DNA from: Rodentolepis nana
Taxonomy: Eukaryota > Platyhelminthes > Cestoda > Cyclophyllidea > Hymenolepididae
Direction: 5' to 3'
DNA length: 26,334 nt
Assembly (NCBI GenBank): GCA_900617975.1
Contig: UZAE01000321.1
Location: forward strand, 1-26,334
Under the pieces are notes generated by a model. That model was not told the DNA's origin. It searched no databases and was given only the letters and a program-made list of their open reading frames with translations. This document shows positions 19,235 to 26,334 of the stretch, piece by piece. Positions within the stretch are counted from its first letter, which is position 1, and every line of letters starts with the position of its first letter. Position numbers and translations under genes: made by a program.

Positions 19235-22200
19235 ATGCGTGACTTCGTCCTGCAAAAGTGCAATCGTGCATTCTTGGATATTTTCTGGGATATCAGCGAT
19301 ACAGATGAAGCTAAAAGAACTGCTGCTATTAAAAACCTAAATAAATATTTGTTATCTACAAAACATGTAAGTAAATGGTATATATAAATATTTCTCAGGA
19401 CTTACAAACCCATGTTACATACGCTCTAGATAGGCTCTCAAAGGGCCTCAGGTCATCTCCTACTCCGGAATCTGGTTGCTCAATAGCTTTAATATCAATT
19501 CTCAAGCATAACAAGATGATATCTAAAGAATTGATTTTAACTGCTTTTGATAGGCACGTTTATTCCTATAATGCTGTCGATGCAAAGGTGAGTGTTCACT
19601 GCACAAACATTTATATAGTCTAATTTACGTTTTATGTGCTTTATTTTTTATTTCAGGAAAGATCAATCACTAATAGGGCTAAGATTCTTTGTTTGTATGT
19701 CTTGGCCGAATCCGGTAGGCTATCCGATCTAGCTGCTGATGAGCATAAAAAGATTGCTACCAGTTTAAAATCCCTACTAAATTTAGAACGCTGTCTTCTC
19801 TTTATGGAAGACGTTCTTTCTCGAGTGATTCCAGAAATGAATCCGAAGCTTGTTGGCATATATGGTGATTTGATTTCCCACATATGGGATCTTGCTTGGC
19901 AATCAAAAGAACCTAGTGCCTCCGAAATTATCTTCATTCTACGGCTTCAAAATTGTTCTGAAGCTTTAAAGACGGTTAACACGAAAATGCGGTTTGATGT
20001 GAACGATAAATCAATGATCAAACGGGTTGTGAATGCGGTAAATAATTGTCTCCCCTCATCGGCGTTTGACAAAGCTGCTGAGTTGATTTCTGCATTCCAG
20101 CATTCTTCCATTTTCGATAAATTATGGACAAGAATTTCAGGTACGTGCCATTATTCCATGCTAAAATGCCTTTAGCTCCAATCGATCATACCGATTCTCC
20201 AATTGCTCAAAGGATTCAGATTCTAAAAGTGGCATTAGCGCTCTTATCAAAACTTCAAGCTGAGGAGCAGTTGGAAATAATCCTTTCATTTAACACATTA
20301 ACTTTCCTACGGAAGCAATTGTCCAGTTCGAAACTCTCTAGCCACGAAGATGTTTGTAGCTTGTTGAATAATCAGATTTCGGCGTTGAAAACTTCGGCAA
20401 CTGAAGGTCCTGATGCAAAAAGTGTCAATAAGGTTGAAACTAAAATTGCAGTTAAAAAAGCAGCAAGTCTGTTCAAAGTAATTTTCGCAAAAATTCCGCT
20501 ATTTGATATCAATGCTGCACCCAGGGCCCCGCATCTTTTATCGGTAATTTAAGTCGATTTCAAATAATTTTATTATTCTGACCACATGCTCTGATCATTA
20601 TTTCGCATTAATTTAGAGCTTACTCGATATTGCTTCGTCTGAACTTTCTGACGAATATCTGAAGAATTCGTCAAGAAATTTGCAAAGGATGTTCCTGCAT
20701 GTTAAAGAGGATTCTGAAAATGTCCTCGCCATCGATAGACAACGTCTTCACATTTTGGATTTGCTTCGTCAGTTCGTCTTCTGTCTCACTTCTCGTCCAT
20801 CATTCTTTGATAATATCGAATTTCTATGCGAGTCCATGGACTTCTTCCTTCTGGTTGCTAATAGCAATGCCATGCCTCTAGATTCCTCTTCACCAAAGGT
20901 TACCTCGGCAGTTTCTGGTTTAGCTTTGACACATCTTGGCCGATGCTTAACCTTACTCTTGCGCAAAGTGCCCTTAAAGTCGGAGATTAGGGTAAGGCTA
21001 CTGTGATTTTTACTTATTGCATTTCAGTAGAGTTGTTAATATAAGCGAATTTCCCTTTAGGAGGATTCTCGTCACGCAAAGACGTGTAAACAGGGTTTGG
21101 AAATACTGAATCGATGCATTAAGCACCTTATAGGAACCGACTTGAAGATCTGTTCTGAGAGGTTTGGCAGTGAAGACTCAGTGAATCCCCTGGTGCAACG
21201 CTTGGAGATCGCAGCAAAGATGCTTGAGGAAGATGAATTAGGTTCAGTTGGGCATTGGATTGGTCTTCTTTATGCTACAACTACTGTCTATGCTCTGACT
21301 CTTCACACTGGTAAGGTTAAAGTCATTTTATTGATATTAGTTAGATCTACCGATTGTCTGAGCTTCTTTGTCTAATCGTTTTACTCATGAAGGTCTGTAC
21401 TATAAAATGTGGAAGGCAGTTGGTAAAAAACAGGTTGTGAATAAATTGAAGATATTAATTAAATGGGTATTTCGTATTCCACAGTTCAAATTTTCTAATT
21501 TGTTTCCTGAAGCACTAGTCCTGCATATTCAACCTGTTGTCTGGCTATTTAATTATAAGGTCTAGTCGTACCACTCAACTTCATTTTCCCAGGTCAAGGA
21601 AACAGAATGATCGAACATAATATTTGACAGCTTGCATATTCTGCTGCTCTCTAGATGTAACTGTTATGCTTTTCGTTAATTACTATAGATCCATCCTCCC
21701 TAAAAGAGGATTCTCTCTTGGAACTTCTTGACGATATTTTCCAAGCTCATCGCCATCGTGCTCTCGCCTCCAACGCTATGGAAACCGACGACGAGCAACA
21801 GGATTCGCCTGAATGGTCTTCTGTCCTCACTGATGCGATGCTCAGTCTCTGTGTTGAACCCTGGAGACTTCTTCGAGATGTGGTGAGTGCCACTTTCGGA
21901 AGAATGGTGGCTCGAAAAGAGATTAGCATCCAGCCGACATTTGATGTTCCCCTCGAAGTTTTCTTTGGACTAAAGAAGGCGGAGGAGAAGGAGGTGGAAG
22001 AGACGAAACCAGTGTACCCTTTGCAGCTCATTTTGAGCATTGCTGACAGTAAGTCAAAAGCAGCAGAGCAGAGAATCGGCGTTGCTGGCGAGGAAGAGGA
22101 AAGCGATGAAGAGAGCGAATTTGATGAAGATGATGAAGAACATGATCATGATGATAACAAGCTAGAAGAGGATATCGGTAGGTAGCATTTTTCCCTCTTC

Positions 22201-24978
22201 CCATCTGCAATTTTAGCCTGCACACCGTAGAGGCTTTCCGTAAAACGAAATTCCATAAAACTGAACTTAGGGCTGAGAGTAGGGAACGTCTTGGGATCCT
22301 TGTTCCAAGACGATCAGATCGACTGCTTTTTTACTTTTTAAAATTCGATCATATTTTTTCGAAGGTCAGATAGGATTTCATTCGATGAAAGCGTCAGTCA
22401 ACACTAACAGAAATTTTAGTATTTTTACCCCTTACGACGAGATCGAAAGTTTCCGATTCCCAGTTTCATGATCTAAGCTATTGCTCTATTTGTTGATCAA
22501 CAAGTACGTCGATTGGGGTCACTCCATTCCCACCAGCGTCCTTGGTTATAAACCAGCGACTTAGTCAGCTCTAGTTACTTAGGAAAGAAAGCCAGATTGG
22601 CACATTTATTTTTATGAGGTGTTTTTTTTGAATGGTGTTATCGGACACAATGTTGAGTCTACAGACTCCTCGCCTTCGCGGGTTGTTGGCTGCTATTTAC
22701 CGTCGCTTTGATTTGTTGTAGTATATCCTTAATTCTGCCTCTTATAGGGGGTTTCGCTGAATTGAGTGACGCGGAGGATTTGCCAGAAGTGGAGGACGAA
22801 GACGACATCAGAGCTGAAGAGGTTTCGGATGAAGAAGAGGAGTTCCTCACGAATGAACAAATTGAGAAGCAGGACGAAGCCCTTGTCGCTTTATTCAAAG
22901 CAACCAGAGCCTCACGCATGGACGCCAAAATACGAAAGGAAACCATCGCTCTATTGAAATTAAGGTAGGGGGGGGGGGCAGTTCTAATTAGATTATTATA
23001 GCTTGAATCGATTTGTTTATTGTGAGTTGGTGATGTTAATTTGTTCTTTTATCTTTACTTGTTTGCAGGTCCCTTGATTTTCTCGAAAACCTACTCCTCT
23101 ATTCTTCTGATGCTAGACTTTTCTTGGTGAGTTTTCGCCAGTTATGGGGATGTTGTTTCGAAGCTATTGAGGACAATACACGCCACTAACCACAAGTCCT
23201 AAGGAATTTTTTTCTTTCCATCTACTTGTCTTTAAGGGGCAAATGATTTGGAGGAGGGGTGGTCCGTGTAGTTGTTAGGGAACATCTTATTAGAGAAAAG
23301 ACAAGCCGATATGAAAAGGCATATGGATTTGTTAGATGAAGGTGAGAGCAAGCGACCATCTTGCCATGATGGTCACTGGCCGCCAGTTTGAAACTTGAAA
23401 GTGAATATATCTTGGTGTGTGGCGTGGGCGCTGCTTTCTATCGATGAACGATACGTCCCAGAGTCACCGGACGGGAATTAGATTGATTTGTTTATGAATT
23501 CATAAATTCATTCTCTATTTTGATTTTCCTTGATTTAGCCTACACTCCATATTGTTCTCCAATTGGCTGTTACCTCATCTCGAAAGGCCATTCGTGCTCA
23601 AAGTAAAGGTGGTTATGTTCCATTGGCTCGAATTGTTTCAATCTTCGAAAACTTGAATTCAAGGACAATAGCATTCAATGAAGCTCTTTGTAAATCTATC
23701 AGCCAATCAGATGACGGTTTGTTGCCAGTCTGTCTCGAGGCCATCTTTACTATTTTCAAAAATGGTAATCTTTCAGTCATCTTTTTTATTTATTTTGAAT
23801 ATTGCAGCAGATATAATATACATATCTATAATTTCGTAGCTATCCCTGACGACCGAATGATGAAATGCCTTCAGACCACTTGTGACTTCCTGGTATGCTT
23901 GAATCGATATATAAATTTAGATATTCATGTTCTTGTGAGGTTATTACTTTATTTCTTTTATACTGTAGCAATTCAAAAAGGTGACAGACCAAAAATGCTC
24001 GAAAGTTCTAATGAAATATTTGGAGGAATTTCTTGTTGAATTCTTGTCCAAGACGCGTCCTAGCAGAGCACATCAACAATTGTTGATTCGTTTGATCAGC
24101 TCTTCACCTGTAAGTCTGCTTAATCTAGATCTTAGTGCTATGCAAATGTCCTTTCATTATTACCATTGTTTTCTGTTAGGTTATGGCTACATCTGCAAAG
24201 AGCATAATTCTCCAACGTCTTAAGTCTCCAGACTCAGAATCTCAAGCGGAATCTTCCTTAATTTATTCAAAAACAACTCTTTTGAATCTTGCAAATTCAG
24301 TAACTAAGGCATTGGCTGGTGCAAAATCGTCAGCTCTTTCTGATTGGACACTTGAGTTGTCCCGAACTCTGATTGGATTGTTTATTAATTCTTTGTCTGC
24401 CAATGCTTTGATGAAATCGAAGGACTTTGTTTCAGCAGTTTTCAACTCCCTCTTTTCGTGTTTCAAATCAAACAAGACGGTGGTATGTAGCAGTTTTTTT
24501 CGAACTTTGTATTCTCCGTAGGAAATATCTATTGATTATTTTGTTTCCTTTTAGTTTGATTATCTAACTTCTGATGAAATCGCGGCAGTTCTTTCAGTAG
24601 ACAGGTCAGAGATCCCCAAATCTACGCGCGCTAATCATTCACGTCTTGTTCAGCTCATGCATTCTCTCCGTAACTCTTCCGGGTGAGCTAACTACTTATA
24701 TTTCGACTTCAGTAGTATTATGAAATTCGAATAGTAAATATCAGTTAATGTGTGTATCAGATGTGCAAATCGGTTAGAATTTATTGAAATGTCTTGCCTA
24801 CATAATTAATATGCGGAAACTTTATTTCAGAAACCTTTCGTCTGTATTGGACGCACTTGGATCTAGGAAGAAGCAGCAGAAGTTGGAAGCCAAGCAGGCG
24901 CGTAGACAGAAGCGTAAAGCAAAGGCGTTAGAGAACGCTGAAAGGAGGAAGAAGGCAAAAATGGAAGTGGATGTTTAG
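19235..24978 (+). CDS. MYBBP1A: MYBBP1A/POL5-like nucleolar protein, 16 exons
   Basis: Exons: 19235-19366, 19399-19587, 19657-20140, 20176-20543, 20617-20991, 21061-21310, 21393-21422, 21689-22177, 22748-22964, 23069-23126, 23539-23764, 23840-23892, 23969-24109, 24180-24482, 24555-24682, 24831-24978. All introns are GT-AG and the sum is 3,591 nt, 1,196 codons plus stop with matching phases. Residues 13-20 (FLDIFWDI) match the conserved N-terminus of the family (human FLDFFWDI). Then come helical repeats and an acidic stretch near residues 743-805 (EEEESDEESEFDEDDEEHDHDD and more). After it comes the family block LTNEQIEKQDEALVALFK (human MMALDQSLASLF), and finally a Lys/Arg-rich tail (RKKQQKLEAKQARRQKRKAK) that suits nucleolar targeting. 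Family members act in the nucleolus in rRNA synthesis and ribosome assembly. The 30-nt exon at 21393 is the least certain piece. The first ATG in the open frame was taken; an upstream exon is possible. Confidence 0.9.
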
Positions 24979-25031
24979 GTCATTTCCTTCCCTTGGTCAG
25001 ATTTCCCCCTTTGTATAGAATTTGAACTGTC

Positions 25032-25037
25032 AATAAA
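25032..25037 (+). terminator. Poly(A) signal of the MYBBP1A-like gene
   Basis: AATAAA, 53 nt after the stop codon at 24978. Confidence 0.65.
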
Positions 25038-25039
25038 TC

Positions 25040-25428
25040 GACTCAAGTGTGTAGAGAAATATTTGCCATTTTATTGTGATCACCTGACTGCTACCTTGTA
25101 ATTTTTCATCAATTATGTCGGCTTAATTACTATAATAATCAGCTAATTAAAGACACATGAAGGAGATTACTGCAGTTCCAAGTTTTTGTAAAGTTCGGGT
25201 TTAATTAGCTTGGATAAGGACAGTAGCTAACATCGTGTTATTGGTTATGGTGCGGTTCAATTTGTCAAGGCTCGAAAACTGGAATAAGAGAGTACTCGGC
25301 CTCCTGTTTCGAGTAAGCAAGAGTTTTTTCTCTATCGTTTGGAAGTGGGTGATATTTCTGGAGACTTAAATATCAGGGAATTGGATGATTTGAGGCACGT
25401 AGGATGGAACAGCTACAATTTTTTAACG
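25040..25428. other. Downstream of the MYBBP1A-like gene, no gene seen
   Basis: AT-rich, nothing recognised before family B copy 3. Confidence 0.55.
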
Positions 25429-25432
25429 AATT

Positions 25433-25707
25433 TGTAGCGGATTGCTACACTAGTAAAGCCTTGGCTGACTCAGGAATATCTGTGACAGATCTTCCTATAT
25501 CTATTTAGACTGCTGAAACTAGCTAAGCTACAGCCCAACAGTAGTGGAAATAGACGTATCGCACGGAACACGTTTATTTAGGAAGTATATTGTGGTAAAA
25601 GTGTACGCTCCATAAGGTTAGACAAAATCAATATGGCGGATTCGCTTCTGATTGGTTATTGGTTGTACGTGCATGCGATCACGTGTTAAACGATGACGTG
25701 TCCCACA
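25433..25707 (+). mobile_element. Family B LTR-like element, copy 3
   Basis: 275 bp starting TGTAGCGGATTGCTACACTA and ending GACGTGTCCCACA. It is about 40-70 bp shorter than the other copies because of a loss around the internal direct repeats. Flanks AATT/AATG match at 3 of 4 positions, so it is the oldest-looking copy. It sits 450 bp downstream of the MYBBP1A-like gene. Confidence 0.65.
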
Positions 25708-25711
25708 AATG

Positions 25712-26080
25712 CTATTCCTCTTGAATTTGTAAGGCCTGGTAGACTTAGGTTTTATAAAACAGGAGTTAAATGTGATTTTAAAGAAAAGTAGAAGAATTTT
25801 TGGTATAAAAGTTGCCTTACACCGGCTAGGGTGAGGCAGAAATTTGCACGACTTCTAAGCCAAAGGCTTTAAGTTGGTAGAGGCGTATTGGAGACCCTTA
25901 TTTGGGTGACTCGCGTTCTAGCGCTATTTGTTGTCGAATATGATGTAGCAATAGGATTGGTCATGTGCGGCACTGGTTGTGCACAGCTTAGCACAGAATC
26001 TACGATTTCGTTAGTTGGTATGTTAATTGCATACCCATAAGGGAGAGCGTTTTAAATATCCTTGCAATGAAAATAACGAA
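25712..26080. other. Between family B copy 3 and the tRNA-like SINE head
   Basis: Possibly part of a larger decayed repeat: a weak resemblance to the 100 bases after family B copy 1 (GCCTT...GCTAGGG) is visible. No gene seen. Confidence 0.35.
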
Positions 26081-26084
26081 TTGA

Positions 26085-26138
26085 GATTTGAACCCGAAAA
26101 TTCTGACTTCGCGAACGAGCGTCTTAACTGCTTCGTTA
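26085..26138 (-). mobile_element. tRNA-like SINE head (Pol III A and B boxes)
   Basis: On the minus strand, TAACGAAGCAGTTAAG (26138-26123) resembles a tRNA A-box/D-arm and GGGTTCAAATC (26095-26085) is a good B box, at tRNA-like spacing. The flanks do not pair as an acceptor stem, so this is a tRNA-derived SINE head or a decayed tRNA, not a working tRNA. Flatworm SINEs with tRNA heads are known (for example SmAlpha of schistosomes); membership is not tested here. Confidence 0.5.
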
Positions 26139-26295
26139 TAATTGGAATTGTTTTCACCACAAGTACCAAATTTTTTAACACATAACAACTGATTTCGAAT
26201 ATAGTCCTCTCAAGATAACCAGAATTACTGTTCCTCAGTTTCAGCCTTCAACATTCAGGGTTGTCATTTCAACCATAAAAGTGATCCCACCGGTT

Positions 26296-26334
26296 TGGAG
26301 ATGCCGGGGATCGAACCCGGGGCCTCTCGCATGC
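26296..26334 (-). tRNA. tRNA-Ala, 3' half, cut by the window end
   Basis: Read on the minus strand, the sequence from the window end gives the last two anticodon bases GC, the 3' side of the anticodon stem (ATGCGAG), variable loop, a T arm CCGGG-TTCGATC-CCCGG and the acceptor strand CATCTCC with discriminator A. This is the standard metazoan tRNA-Ala (most likely AGC, as GCATGCGAG fits). The 5' half lies beyond the window. TTTT on the minus strand at 26280-26277, about 16 nt past the 3' end, can serve as the Pol III terminator. Confidence 0.88.

Noticed and set aside
21424..21565. Open continuation after the 30-nt microexon, ending in TAG
   Set aside because: Reading it as coding would truncate the MYBBP1A-like protein and break the phase with exon 8. 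It is better explained as intron.

Overview
The window is eukaryotic nuclear DNA, almost certainly from a parasitic flatworm and more likely a tapeworm than a fluke. The genes are split by GT-AG introns, several of them only 32-45 nt long next to others of several hundred nt. Intergenic DNA is AT-rich and littered with short retroposons. The encoded set (a GT31 galactosyltransferase pair, two mitochondrial ribosomal proteins, an MYBBP1A/POL5-type nucleolar protein) is metazoan. The exact species cannot be read from the sequence.

Layout. 1060-3505 (+): a two-exon GT31 beta-1,3-galactosyltransferase-like type II membrane enzyme, with an LTR-like insertion in its intron. 5976-6403 (+): a diverged second copy of exon 1 of the same gene, with a broken start region and no catalytic exon in the window, so probably a pseudogene. 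8695-9339 (-): a small secreted, extremely acidic protein with VTDE/VTEE repeats and 45 consecutive aspartates, driven by a canonical TATA box. 13042-13503 (-): mitochondrial ribosomal protein uL14m. 14473-15592 (-): four-exon mitochondrial ribosomal protein mS40/MRPS18B. 19235-24978 (+): a 16-exon MYBBP1A/POL5-like gene; my splice model joins to 1,196 codons plus stop with all phases consistent. 26296-26334 (-): the 3' half of a tRNA-Ala gene running off the window end.

Repeats. Family A is a SINE-like element of about 300-330 bp with five full-length copies (45, 4604, 5484, 8097 and 12171) and one 5'-truncated copy. Each full copy is bounded by 11-16 bp target-site duplications, from perfect to 11/13 matched. 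Family B is a 275-346 bp LTR-like element (1714, 6656, 25433) with TG...CA ends and 4-bp duplications. A tRNA-like SINE head lies at about 26085-26138. Stretches 3736-4590, 7006-8083, 9400-10900, 11170-12150, 15600-19230 and 25040-25430 show no convincing gene.

The two mitoribosomal genes share a strand and a destination, and the MYBBP1A gene also belongs to ribosome supply/nucleolar function. I see no operon-like linkage. The most unusual features are the poly-aspartate secreted protein, the orphan glycosyltransferase exon, and the two dispersed repeat families with readable insertion scars.
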